Shown in pieces: positions 19,933 through 27,930 of a stretch of DNA of 61,644 bases. The stretch's first letter is position 1, and every line of letters begins with the position of its first letter. Origin of the DNA: Clostridia bacterium (lineage in GTDB: Bacteria > Bacillota_A > Clostridia > Christensenellales > Borkfalkiaceae). The translations under genes and the position numbers were made by a program. A model generated the notes under the pieces. That model was not told the origin of the DNA. It did not search any database and was given only the letters and a program-made list of their open reading frames with translations. The stretch covers positions 1 through 61,644 of the forward strand of contig JAGASB010000266.1 of assembly GCA_017621955.1 (NCBI GenBank), given 5' to 3'.

Positions 19933-20787
19933 ATGGCATATTTAACTGTTGAAAATTTTTATAAATCTTTTGGGGAAACCGAAGTTTTAAAAGGAATAGA
20001 CTTTTCACTTAATAAGGGTGAAGTTTTATCTATTATAGGCTCTTCTGGTAGCGGTAAAACAACACTTCTTCGTTGCATCAACTTTTTAGAACAGGCGGAT
20101 AAAGGCACTATGACCGTTGATGGACAAGTGCTTTTCGATGCGCAAGATGATAAAAAAGATAACGATAAGATTTTAAGGGAAAAACGCCTAAACTTTGGGC
20201 TTGTTTTTCAGTCTTTTAACCTTTTCCCGCAATATAACGTGTTAGATAATATTGCGCTTGCACCAAGGCTTTTACTTAAAGATAAAATTAAAAATTATAA
20301 AAAAGAACTTAAAAAACAAAAAGATTTATCAAGAAAAGATATAAGAAACAAAATTGCTGAATTTAAAAAGACTGAACTTGAAAACATTAAAAACGAAAGT
20401 CTAATTCTTCTTGAAAAAATCGGTCTTACTGAAAAAATTAACTCTTATCCTTGTGAACTATCGGGTGGACAATGTCAGCGTGTTGCTATTGCAAGGGCTC
20501 TTGCATTAAAGCCTAAAATTTTGTGCTTTGACGAACCTACTTCGGCACTTGACCCAGAACTAACGGGCGAAGTATTAAAGGTTATCCGTTCACTTAAAGA
20601 CGACGGCAGAACTATGATTATAGTTACTCACGAAATGGCGTTTGCAAAAAACGTTTCGGATAAAGTTATTTTTATGGCTGATGGTGTTATTGAAGAAGCA
20701 GGCAAGGCAAAAGATATTTTTGAAAAGCCAAAGTCGGAAAAACTTATTCACTTTTTATCTTCCGTTTCTAATAAAGACGGTAAATAA
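19933..20787 (+). CDS. amino-acid ABC transporter ATPase with a lysine-rich insert
   Basis: A 284-residue GlnQ/HisP-like ATPase. Walker A is GSSGSGKTT (about residues 36-44), Q-loop VFQSFNLFPQ, signature LSGGQCQRVAIARAL, Walker B ILCFDEPTSALDP, H-loop VTHEM. Relatives are about 240 residues. The extra length is a highly charged stretch of about 35-40 residues (KDKIKNYKKELKKQK...NIKNES) between the Q-loop and the signature motif, probably a helical hairpin on the helical subdomain. It is the last gene of the importer operon and is followed by a terminator. Confidence 0.93.
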   Translation: MAYLTVENFYKSFGETEVLKGIDFSLNKGEVLSIIGSSGSGKTTLLRCINFLEQADKGTMTVDGQVLFDAQDDKKDNDKILREKRLNFGLVFQSFNLFPQYNVLDNIALAPRLLLKDKIKNYKKELKKQKDLSRKDIRNKIAEFKKTELENIKNESLILLEKIGLTEKINSYPCELSGGQCQRVAIARALALKPKILCFDEPTSALDPELTGEVLKVIRSLKDDGRTMIIVTHEMAFAKNVSDKVIFMADGVIEEAGKAKDIFEKPKSEKLIHFLSSVSNKDGK

Positions 20788-20823
20788 TCTAAAAATTATA
20801 TAACGTATTATTAAATTTAAAAC

Positions 20824-20850
20824 AAAAGCACCAAAAAGGTGCTTTTTTAT
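20824..20850 (+). terminator. terminator of the ABC importer operon
   Basis: Stem AAAAGCACC (20824-20832) with GGTGCTTTT (20838-20846), then T run. It also faces the convergent SLOG gene. Confidence 0.85.
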
Positions 20851-20865
20851 TTTTACTATACTTGT

Positions 20866-21336
20866 TTAATATTTTAATACCATTATTCCCTTTTTTACGG
20901 CGTAATCTACGGTTTTTTTAGTTCCACCATAATCACGGGTTAAATAATATAGTACCAAAGAACTTCTATCGACCATATATTTGTTGCGCTTCATCATACA
21001 ATAATTATCGTACTCTATACTGACATAAACTTTTTCATCAGCACAATCAATCATTCTTTCGTATTCTGCTTTTTGAATTTTATTAAACCTATCGGCTTGG
21101 CTTACGCACGGTATACACGCAATGATTTTTATTGGTGTTTTTTCCCTAATCTTTTCAAGCGCCTTAAAACATTCAGTATCAAACCCCAAAGCCATACCAA
21201 CCATAAAGGTATCGTAACCGATATTTACAATTTGTTCTAAACGCTTTTTTAAGCGTTCTTTATCAAAATTATACGGAAGCACTCTATGCCCTGTAACAGC
21301 GCACGTTTTTGCAGGATTTATTAACAGTTCTTTCAC
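20866..21336 (-). CDS. SLOG-family (DUF1273/YpsA-like) protein
   Basis: A 156-residue protein with the start CAVTGHRVLP, the nucleotide-binding loop seen in the YpsA/DUF1273 branch of the SLOG (SMF/DprA-LOG) Rossmann superfamily. Further family-like segments are FMVGMALGFDTECF and KRNKYMVDRSSLVLYYL, which line a presumed ligand pocket. SLOG proteins are thought to bind nucleotide-related ligands; some act in DNA uptake or signalling. Its start overlaps the rsmG stop by four bases, so it is the second gene of an rsmG operon. A second SLOG gene lies at 27332. Exact function unknown. Confidence 0.75.
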   Translation of the reverse strand: MKELLINPAKTCAVTGHRVLPYNFDKERLKKRLEQIVNIGYDTFMVGMALGFDTECFKALEKIREKTPIKIIACIPCVSQADRFNKIQKAEYERMIDCADEKVYVSIEYDNYCMMKRNKYMVDRSSLVLYYLTRDYGGTKKTVDYAVKKGIMVLKY

Positions 21337-22013
21337 AGCGGATTCTTCCTTTCCTTTCCGTTTCCCCTTGGATATTTTTTATCCGTTGGTTTTTCTTTTT
21401 TAATTACTATTAGCGAACGCTTTGCCCCGTCAAGTAAATAATTTTTTACTTCTATTACCTTTCCACCTAAAATTTTAACGGCGTTTTGTGCTTCTAATAC
21501 TTCATCGGTTGAATCGCCCTTATAAGAAACAAATTTTCCACCAACTTTTACAAAGGGCATACAATATTCTAAAAGAGTATTAAGTCTTGCCACTGCTCGT
21601 GCTGAACACAAATCAAAACTTTCCCTATATAACGGGTCTTTTGCTAAAATCTCAGCACGATTGTTGATAACTTCTATATTTTCAAGATTTAACTCTTTTA
21701 TAACAGTTTTTAAAAATTCACACTTCTTTCCCGTGGCTTCAAGCAATGTTACCGACAAGTCGTTTTTCATAATTTTAATAGGTATTGCGGGAAATCCACC
21801 ACCAGAACCAATATCTATCAACTTATTACCAACTAAGTTATCCACACCCAAAACGCTGTCAATAAAGTGTTTTTTAATAACTTCTTCACGCTCAGTTATT
21901 GCGGTTAAGTTAAATTTTGAGTTATAAAAAACAAGTAAATCGTAATATTTTTCAAACGATTCTAATTGTTTATCCGATAACTCTATTCCATACTCTAAAA
22001 AATATTTTTTCAT
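21333..22013 (-). CDS. rsmG: 16S rRNA (guanine527-N7)-methyltransferase RsmG
   Basis: A 226-residue SAM-dependent methyltransferase (GidB) that makes m7G527 in 16S rRNA. The SAM loop is LIDIGSGGGFPAIPI (about residues 64-78), and DLCSARAVARLNTLLEY and GGKFVSYKG are typical of the family. The N-terminus (YGIELSDKQLESFEKYYDLL, NLTAI) also matches. The last 25 residues are basic and lysine/proline-rich, longer than usual. It faces away from dnaN across the AT-rich gap. rsmG near the origin is normal in Firmicutes, though mnmG is elsewhere in this window. Confidence 0.96.
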   Translation of the reverse strand: MKKYFLEYGIELSDKQLESFEKYYDLLVFYNSKFNLTAITEREEVIKKHFIDSVLGVDNLVGNKLIDIGSGGGFPAIPIKIMKNDLSVTLLEATGKKCEFLKTVIKELNLENIEVINNRAEILAKDPLYRESFDLCSARAVARLNTLLEYCMPFVKVGGKFVSYKGDSTDEVLEAQNAVKILGGKVIEVKNYLLDGAKRSLIVIKKEKPTDKKYPRGNGKERKNPL

Positions 22014-22489
22014 ATATATAGTATAACATATAAATCGTTAATTAACAAATAAATTATTTATCAACTTTTCATTTTGTTAAAAAGTTTATAACTTAATTTT
22101 TTTCTTTACTTTTATCAAAAATAAATTTTTTTTTCTTAATTTTTTAATCAGTTTAATTTTTTTTATCTACTTATAAAAAACTTGTCCACTTTTACTCAAC
22201 AATTAATCAACAATGATTTTGACCATTAAAATGCTAACATTTTTCACCTTTTCCACATTTACACATCACTCTATTATTAATACGACTTTTTTTTAAATTT
22301 TAAATAATAAAAATAACATATCTATAACCACGCAAGCGACGATGCGTTTTAATTTAAATATATATTTAAATAAAATTACTAATAAAGATAAAAATTCTTG
22401 ATTTTTTTCTTCATTTCGTATATAATACAAACAGTTGATTTTTTGATATTTTTTTATAAAAGGTAATTTTTAGTTTTGGAGAAGTATTT
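22014..22489. other. candidate replication origin region (oriC) between rsmG and dnaN
   Basis: A 476-bp gap with no gene, very AT-rich with several T runs. Between about 22055 and 22265 there are same-strand sequences resembling the DnaA box TTATCCACA: TTATCAACT, TTATCAAAA, TTATCTACT, TTGTCCACT, TAATCAACA and TTTTCCACA (one mismatch for the last, two for the others). The flanking genes diverge (rsmG left, dnaN right), as expected if replication starts here. dnaA is not adjacent (32 kb). None of the boxes is a perfect match, so this is a candidate only. Confidence 0.45.
22398..22426 (+). promoter_or_regulatory. promoter of dnaN
   Basis: TTGATT (22398-22403), 17-base spacer, TATAAT (22421-22426). 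Confidence 0.75.
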
Positions 22490-23590
22490 ATGAAACTTAT
22501 TTGCGACGGTCTTGATTTATCTGATGCAGTGTTAAAGGTATCGAAAGCGTTATCAGTTAAAGCTGCAAATCCCGTTCTTGAAGGGATAAAGATTACGGCA
22601 AAGGGCGATTCGCTTACCCTTCTTGCTACCGATATGGAACTAACCATTGAAAAGAAGATTAAAGCTGACGTTTTAATGGAAGGTGAAACTGTCGTTGTAG
22701 GTAAATATTTCGTTGATTTTGTTAAAAAGCTTGAAAAAGAACAAATTGAACTTTGTAGGCTTTTTGACGGTGGACTTCAAATTAAGTACGCTGATTCTGA
22801 ATCAGAACTTCAAGTATTTCCTGCTGAAAACTTCCCAAAAATTGAAAAGGATATTGATGGAAGTTACTTTGAAATTTCACAAGCGGATTTTAAGGAAGTT
22901 GTTGAAAAATCAGCATTTGCTTGTTCTATCGACGACAGTAGACCGATACTTAAAGGTTGCTTATTTGAAATTCAAAACAACGAATTAACTTCGGTTGCTC
23001 TCGACGGGTTTAGAATGGCTGTTGTAAAAAAGAATATTTCAGCAAGTTCTGATATTAAAGCAGTTATTCCGTCAAGGGCACTTTCTGAAATAACAAGGCT
23101 TCTTGATAAAGACGAAAATACCGTTAAAGTATATTTACAGAAAAATTCACTCTTTGTTGAAGTGGAAAATACCTGTTTAATCAGTAGACTTATTGAGGGT
23201 GAATTCGTTAAATATAATCATATTCTTCCAAATTCTTTTGAAAATAAGGTTACGGTTAATCGCCAAGCATTACTCAGCAGTATTGAAAGAGCGTCAATCG
23301 TTGCAAGGAACGATAGATATAACGTAGTCAAGTTTGATATTAAAGAAGAAGTTATGACAATTTCTGCTAAATCCGAAGTAGGTAACGTAAACGAAAACGT
23401 GAATGTTATACTTACCGGAAAGGATATTCAAATAGCGTTTAACGGCAAATATTTAGCAGAATATTTAAAAATAGTAAACGATGAGTTTATTGAACTAAAC
23501 TTAAATACGCCTATCGACCCGTGTATAATTACAGCCGTTGGAAACCAAGGATTTTTATATTTAGTGCTTCCGGTAAGAATAAACGCTTAA
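22490..23590 (+). CDS. dnaN: DNA polymerase III beta subunit (sliding clamp)
   Basis: A 366-residue beta clamp that tethers polymerase III and other repair factors to DNA. Three homologous domains of about 120 residues follow in order; typical segments are AANPVLEGIKITAKGDSLTLLATDMELTI at the start, SIDDSRPILKGCLFEI, ALDGFRMAVVKK in the second domain and the last residues YLVLPVRI, which form the protein-binding cleft. GGAG lies eight bases before the ATG. It is separated from dnaA and recF by about 8-9 kb here, instead of the usual dnaA-dnaN-recF order. Confidence 0.97.
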   Translation: MKLICDGLDLSDAVLKVSKALSVKAANPVLEGIKITAKGDSLTLLATDMELTIEKKIKADVLMEGETVVVGKYFVDFVKKLEKEQIELCRLFDGGLQIKYADSESELQVFPAENFPKIEKDIDGSYFEISQADFKEVVEKSAFACSIDDSRPILKGCLFEIQNNELTSVALDGFRMAVVKKNISASSDIKAVIPSRALSEITRLLDKDENTVKVYLQKNSLFVEVENTCLISRLIEGEFVKYNHILPNSFENKVTVNRQALLSSIERASIVARNDRYNVVKFDIKEEVMTISAKSEVGNVNENVNVILTGKDIQIAFNGKYLAEYLKIVNDEFIELNLNTPIDPCIITAVGNQGFLYLVLPVRINA

Positions 23591-23673
23591 TTTAATTGAC
23601 AAAATTAAAAAATATCTATACAATATATAAACGCAAAAAGAAAAAAATATCTTGCAAATAGGAGACATATAAA

Positions 23674-23808
23674 ATGAAACAGACTTATCAACCCAAGAAA
23701 AGACAAACTAGCAAAGTTCACGGATTTAGAAAGAGAATGAAGACCCGTTCAGGAAAGAACGTTTTAAAAAGACGTCGTAACAAAGGTCGTCATAAACTCT
23801 CTGCTTAA
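23674..23808 (+). CDS. rpmH: 50S ribosomal protein L34
   Basis: A 44-codon gene read directly: it begins [11 protein letters not shown] and contains the L34 hallmark [13 protein letters not shown] and [13 protein letters not shown] at the end. GGAGA lies upstream. L34 is a short, arginine- and lysine-rich component of the large subunit. It lies six bases before rnpA, the universal bacterial arrangement, and downstream of dnaN on the same strand. Confidence 0.97.
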   Translation: MKQTYQPKKRQTSKVHGFRKRMKTRSGKNVLKRRRNKGRHKLSA

Positions 23809-23814
23809 TTTAGT

Positions 23815-24141
23815 ATGACCTTTGATTATAGGTTAAAAAAAGAAAAAGATTTCAATCTGGTTTTTAATAAAGGTAAAAGATTGTTTACACGGAATTTGAC
23901 GGTTGTATTTTTTCCGTCAAATTCTTTAAAAGCCGGTTTTGCCGTTAGCAAAAAGCACGGCAAAAGTGTGCAGAGAAATAGGATTAAACGTCTTTTAAGG
24001 GAATCTTTCAGAAGTTTTATGCCGGAATTCCGTCAAAACTTCTTTTTTGTTTTTATACCGAAAGTAACAGAAGAATATACGCTAAACGCATTTAAAGAGA
24101 GTATGGGTTTTCTTTTTAAAAAGGGCGGATTTATAGACTGA
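23815..24141 (+). CDS. rnpA: ribonuclease P protein component
   Basis: A 108-residue basic protein that binds the RNase P RNA (rnpB, found here at 36707-37061) to process the 5' ends of pre-tRNAs. The start [18 protein letters not shown] and the signature [17 protein letters not shown] (about residues 50-66) with the RNR motif are family marks. It sits between rpmH (six bases) and yidD (ATG overlaps its stop), so translation is probably coupled. Confidence 0.96.
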   Translation: MTFDYRLKKEKDFNLVFNKGKRLFTRNLTVVFFPSNSLKAGFAVSKKHGKSVQRNRIKRLLRESFRSFMPEFRQNFFFVFIPKVTEEYTLNAFKESMGFLFKKGGFID

Positions 24142-24374
24142 TGTTAAAGTTTTTAAGTATTAAACTTATAAGGTTTTATCAAAAATATTTATCGAAAGGA
24201 ACTTGTATGTATTTTCCTACTTGTTCTCAGTACATGATTGAAGCAATTTTAAAACACGGCTTTTTTGTCGGGTCTTTTTTGGGTATAAAAAGGATTTTAC
24301 GCTGTCACCCTTGGTGTAAAGGTGGGTTTGACAAAGTGCCTGATAAAAAAAGCGTAGTTAAGTGGGTATATTAA
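24141..24374 (+). CDS. yidD: membrane protein insertion efficiency factor YidD
   Basis: A 77-residue protein with the YidD pattern: an N-terminal amphipathic helix ([12 protein letters not shown]), then [20 protein letters not shown] and [20 protein letters not shown]. The cysteines in CSQY and CHPW contexts are conserved. YidD assists YidC-dependent membrane protein insertion. Its start overlaps the rnpA stop and it ends one base before the yidC start, the standard rnpA-yidD-yidC arrangement. Confidence 0.96.
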   Translation: MLKFLSIKLIRFYQKYLSKGTCMYFPTCSQYMIEAILKHGFFVGSFLGIKRILRCHPWCKGGFDKVPDKKSVVKWVY

Positions 24375-24375
24375 T

Positions 24376-26043
24376 ATGGAATTAGGAATTATCAATTTTA
24401 CACCGCCGTCAGTTGCGGGTGACTTTTTTGCTAGTATTATTTATTGGCTTGTTGGAATTGTTGGTGTCGTTGGTGGAATAGTTTTATTTACTTTATTACT
24501 AAAACTTGTAACTTTCCCCTTTGATTACGTTTCAAGAGCGTCAATGCGTAAAAATTCAGTTAAAATGGAAGAAATGCGTCCCGAACTTGAAAAGTTACAA
24601 AAACAATACGCTGATAATAAAGACTTATATAACCAAAAAATGATGGCGCTTTATAAAAAGAACGGCTATTCTATGTTCGGTGCTTGTTTACCGACCATTA
24701 TCACGCTTGTTATCTTTATTATTGCACTCAATGGTTTCCAAGCATATTCACAATTCCAAAATAAACAATATTTTTATGATATGAGCGTTGCTTATAACAG
24801 TGTTGTTTATGATGGTTTTGAAAGCGATAATACTTATATTATTGAAAAAGACGGTAAACTTGTATTTAATTATGACCAAATTATCGCTAACGGCGAAGGT
24901 ACTGACAAAAGTATAGAAAATACTAACATAAAATATACTTTCACTACCGAAACTGACGAAGATAATAAAAAGACTGGTAAACTTACTGTTTCAACTGACG
25001 GATACGTTAAAATGGTAAATACTTGTACCTTTAACGGCGAAACAGTTATTTGGAACAATACCCCTAACTTTTATTTAATCGACGGCGCAGATTTAAGCAG
25101 TTTAACTATTGTTAGAACTGAAAACGGTAAAGAAGTAAAATATGCGGTTGCCGAAGAAAAAACGGCTGAAATTTTATATAACGAAAGAGTTCAAAAGTAC
25201 GTTGCTAATAATATTGATGCAGAATATAAAAATTATAAAGAAACCGCTGGCGACAGTGCAAAATCAAAAGAAGAATATAAAGTTGACCTTGCAAACGCTT
25301 ATAAGGCTGACGTAAAAACTTCTTATGAAACTTTCAAATCACAAGAATACAAAAAGGCGTTCGTTGAAGACGTTCAGCAACAAAGGTCTGCCGATAAGTA
25401 TAGAAGTACTGAAAAATCTTTCCTTTGGGTTAAAAACGTTTGGGTTGCCGATAAATCAACCGACCACCCCGTTCACTCTTCTTGGGAAGCATTTACAAGT
25501 GCTTACGGTCAAAGTGAAAACAATATAGGTGAAATAGCATATAATAATTTAACTGCTAAACTTGACGCTGAAAAGAATGCACCTAACGGATACTTTATCC
25601 TTGTAATTTTAACCGCTGGTTCTTCACTTTTAATGCAAATTATTATGGGTAAGAGCCAAAAAGCGCAAATGGAACTTCAAACGGTTGACGGACAAGGCGC
25701 TCAAACCCAAAAGATAATGAAATGGATGATGCCGATTATGATGGCAATATTTGCCTTTATGTATACGGCGGCGTTCTCAATCTATATCGTGCTAAGTTCT
25801 ATAATTAGTATGTTGACAACTTTCCTTATAAACTTTATTGTTGACAGAAAACTTAAAAAGAATAAAGCAGTAACCGAAACAGGACGTATTCACGGCAGAG
25901 TTTATACCCCTAAACAAGAAGAAATCGCTCAGCCCAAAAAACAAGAAAAGAAAAAGAAAGACGACAAGTTTGCTCACGCAACGGGTGAAGATTTCCTTTC
26001 GGGTAAAGCGGACAAAAAGCACGTTCGTGGAAGAATTAAGTAA
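24376..26043 (+). CDS. yidC: membrane protein insertase YidC with a large extracytoplasmic insert
   Basis: A 555-residue Oxa1/YidC/Alb3 insertase. The five-helix core is recognisable: FTLLLKLVTFPFDYVSRASM (with the groove arginine), the coiled cytoplasmic hairpin KMEEMRPELEKLQKQYAD, LPTIITLVIFIIALNGF, FLWVKNVWVADKS, and MKWMMPIMMAIFAFMYTAAF. A stretch of about 215 residues (roughly 130-345) of hydrophilic sequence is inserted between the second helix and the FLWVKNVW segment, on the outer face. Gram-positive YidC proteins are normally about 260-300 residues and lack this; the Gram-negative P1 domain sits elsewhere, before the core. The C-tail is basic, as in YidC proteins that bind ribosomes. 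Follows yidD directly. Confidence 0.93.
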   Translation: MELGIINFTPPSVAGDFFASIIYWLVGIVGVVGGIVLFTLLLKLVTFPFDYVSRASMRKNSVKMEEMRPELEKLQKQYADNKDLYNQKMMALYKKNGYSMFGACLPTIITLVIFIIALNGFQAYSQFQNKQYFYDMSVAYNSVVYDGFESDNTYIIEKDGKLVFNYDQIIANGEGTDKSIENTNIKYTFTTETDEDNKKTGKLTVSTDGYVKMVNTCTFNGETVIWNNTPNFYLIDGADLSSLTIVRTENGKEVKYAVAEEKTAEILYNERVQKYVANNIDAEYKNYKETAGDSAKSKEEYKVDLANAYKADVKTSYETFKSQEYKKAFVEDVQQQRSADKYRSTEKSFLWVKNVWVADKSTDHPVHSSWEAFTSAYGQSENNIGEIAYNNLTAKLDAEKNAPNGYFILVILTAGSSLLMQIIMGKSQKAQMELQTVDGQGAQTQKIMKWMMPIMMAIFAFMYTAAFSIYIVLSSIISMLTTFLINFIVDRKLKKNKAVTETGRIHGRVYTPKQEEIAQPKKQEKKKKDDKFAHATGEDFLSGKADKKHVRGRIK

Positions 26044-26078
26044 ATAATTTATGCGCAGTGGCGCACGGAGGAATAAAA

Positions 26079-26894
26079 ATGCAATTTACAGGTAAGATGG
26101 TGGAAGAAGCTAAGTCAATCGGACTTAAAGAGCTTAATATCACCGAAGAAGAGGCGAAAATCACAGTTATTGAAGAGCCGGTTAAGGGGCTTTTTGGTAG
26201 ACTAAAAGGCAAAGCAGTTGTTGAAATCGAAATTATTAAAAAAGAAAATGACGAACAAAGGGCGCTAAACTTTGTACAAGGCATTATTGACATTATGGAA
26301 TTAAACGCTACGACCGAACTTTCTGAAAAGGACGGCAGTACGGTTATAACCTTAGTTTCAAACGATTCTTCAAGCGTTATCGGATACCGTGGTGAAATTC
26401 TTGACGCAATTCAAGTGCTTGCAGGCGCTGCAATGAACATCGGCAATAAAGAATACAAAAAAGTTGTAGTTGACTGTGAAAATTATAGAACTAAACGTGA
26501 AGAAACACTCATTAAACTTGCTAAAAAACTTGAAGAAAAAGCAACTGAAATGAGACGTGAAGTTATGCTTGAACCGATGAGTCCGTATGAAAGAAGAATT
26601 ATTCATACTGCCCTATCAAGTAGTGAAACGGTAACGACAAAATCTGACGGCAAAGAACCTAACCGTTACGTTGTAATCGTTCCTAACGATAAGGACGAAT
26701 TTGCTAAACCCTATAACGCAGGCAGAAATCATTCTGACCGTGGCGGAAAAAAAGACGGTGGAAGAAAAGGCGGAAACCGTGGCTCATTTAAGGGCGGACG
26801 TGGTGGCAGAAGAGATAACAAATCTTCTAGCGGAGCAAAGAAAAAAACCACCATTAGTTTTGGCACTTACTTAGGAAACAGCCTTAAAGACTAA
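26079..26894 (+). CDS. jag: RNA-binding protein Jag/KhpB
   Basis: A 271-residue cytoplasmic RNA-binding protein. ATG 26079 is used because GGAGG precedes it; an in-frame GTG at 26058 has no such site. Domains in order: Jag_N (about 1-52, FTGKMVEEAKSIGLKEL), a KH domain with VIGYRGEILDAIQVLAG, and R3H with EPMSPYERRIIHTAL and SDGKEPNRYVVI. The tail (about 215-270) is glycine, arginine and lysine rich. KhpB works with KhpA and small RNAs, and in clostridia and streptococci affects cell elongation. It is the normal neighbour of yidC. Confidence 0.95.
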   Translation: MQFTGKMVEEAKSIGLKELNITEEEAKITVIEEPVKGLFGRLKGKAVVEIEIIKKENDEQRALNFVQGIIDIMELNATTELSEKDGSTVITLVSNDSSSVIGYRGEILDAIQVLAGAAMNIGNKEYKKVVVDCENYRTKREETLIKLAKKLEEKATEMRREVMLEPMSPYERRIIHTALSSSETVTTKSDGKEPNRYVVIVPNDKDEFAKPYNAGRNHSDRGGKKDGGRKGGNRGSFKGGRGGRRDNKSSSGAKKKTTISFGTYLGNSLKD

Positions 26895-26913
26895 TACCAA
26901 AAAATAATAAAGA

Positions 26914-26948
26914 AAAAATCAGATTCCTTTCGGAGTCTGATTTTTTTT
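26914..26948. terminator. terminator after jag
   Basis: Long stem (26914-26926 with 26931-26945, one or two mismatches) and a T run. It separates jag from the convergent XRE gene. Confidence 0.85.
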
Positions 26949-27180
26949 AATCTTCAAAATCATTAAAATAATCTTTATCGAAAAATTGCGATAACGTTAT
27001 GTTAGCACCTTGACAAAACGCTTTAATTGTTGATACTTTGGAGCATTTTGTTCTTCCTTTAATTAAATCGTAAATTGCTGATGGCGATTTACCACCGTTT
27101 AGTGCCGTTTCACATACGTTTATTTTCTTTTCTTTGCAAATTTCTTCTATTCTTTTTATTATTGCTTCATTAATATTCAT
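26947..27180 (-). CDS. small XRE-type helix-turn-helix repressor
   Basis: A 77-residue DNA-binding protein (start at 27180, MNINEAIIK, preceded by AAGGTGAAC). The HTH core is CETALNGGKSPSAIYDLIKGR and KVSTIKAFCQGANITLSQFF, typical of Cro/C1-type repressors. It is divergent from the SLOG gene, and three related palindromes lie between and over both starts, which suggests autoregulation plus control of the SLOG gene. A longer frame from 27264 would begin inside an operator and is unlikely. Confidence 0.78.
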   Translation of the reverse strand: MNINEAIIKRIEEICKEKKINVCETALNGGKSPSAIYDLIKGRTKCSKVSTIKAFCQGANITLSQFFDKDYFNDFED

Positions 27181-27190
27181 ACGTTCACCT

Positions 27191-27317
27191 TCGTGGAATT
27201 CCATATAGGTATTCCACGAAAATATTATATGAATTATTTTATTTATTATCTCGTGGAGTTCCACGATATTGACAAAAGGTGATTAATGCTGATATAATTA
27301 TTTACGGAATTCCACGA
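27191..27317. promoter_or_regulatory. three operator palindromes controlling the XRE/SLOG pair
   Basis: Three related inverted repeats: TCGTGGAAT...ATTCCACGA (27191-27219, arms nine bases, spacer 11); TCGTGGAGTTCCACGA (27251-27266, perfect but for the central two bases); and a partial copy GGAATTCCACGA (27306-27317). The first lies over the XRE ribosome site, the second abuts the -35 of the SLOG promoter, the third covers its 5' leader. Consensus half-site TCGTGGAA. Confidence 0.8.
27269..27298 (+). promoter_or_regulatory. promoter of the 27332 SLOG gene
   Basis: TTGACA (27269-27274), 18-base spacer, TATAAT (27293-27298), directly after the second operator. Confidence 0.8.
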
Positions 27318-27331
27318 AAAAAAGGATTTTT

Positions 27332-27805
27332 ATGAAAGTTTGTTTTATAGGGCATAGAAAAGTTGAAGATAAAGAAAATCTTTTATTATTGTTAAATGAT
27401 ACTGTTGTATCACTCTTAAAAAAAGGTGTTACAACGTTTTTATTTGGGAGTAAAAGTGAGTTCGATGACTTATGTTGGCAAGTTGTTACTAAGTTAAAAA
27501 AAGAATTTCCTTATATAAAAAGAATATACGTTAGGTCAGCCTTTCAAGTGATTGATAAAGATTATGAAGATTATTTATTAAAATCTTATGAGCAGACGTA
27601 CTTTCCGCCCAAAATTGAAAAGGCAGGTAAATTTTCTTACGTTGAACGTAACTATGAAATGATTGATAATTCTACTTATTGTGTATTTTACTATAATGAA
27701 AACTATTCACCACAACCTGTAAAGAATTTAAAAAAGAATAAAATTTTATCAGTAAAGCGTAATAGCGGAACAAAAATTGCTTATGAGTACGCTATGAAAA
27801 GATAA
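27332..27805 (+). CDS. SLOG-family protein under XRE control
   Basis: A 157-residue protein starting VCFIGHRKVED, the GHR nucleotide-binding loop of the DUF1273-like SLOG group. A second supporting segment is TTFLFGSKSEFDDLCWQVV and near the end YVERNYEMIDNSTYCVFYYNE, matching the pattern KNxxMVDxS seen in the 20866 paralogue (KRNKYMVDRSSLVLYY). AAAGGA precedes the ATG. The base composition is lower in G+C than the neighbours, and the module sits between jag and the ZIP gene where mnmE would often be, so it may be a late insertion. Ligand and role unknown; a link to phage or mobile-element signalling is inference. Confidence 0.7.
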   Translation: MKVCFIGHRKVEDKENLLLLLNDTVVSLLKKGVTTFLFGSKSEFDDLCWQVVTKLKKEFPYIKRIYVRSAFQVIDKDYEDYLLKSYEQTYFPPKIEKAGKFSYVERNYEMIDNSTYCVFYYNENYSPQPVKNLKKNKILSVKRNSGTKIAYEYAMKR

Positions 27806-27930
27806 AAGCAAATTATAAATTTATATAAAAGTAAGTTGTCATAGAAATTTTTAGAAAGTTTGACATATTCTATTGATTTTAAATTTAAATATATGTTACA
27901 ATCATAAAAAGGAAAATTTCGGGAATAATT

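Noticed and set aside
27181..27264. Longer XRE protein from 27264.
   Set aside because: The extra part lies in operator DNA and there is no ribosome site; MNINEA at 27180 has one.
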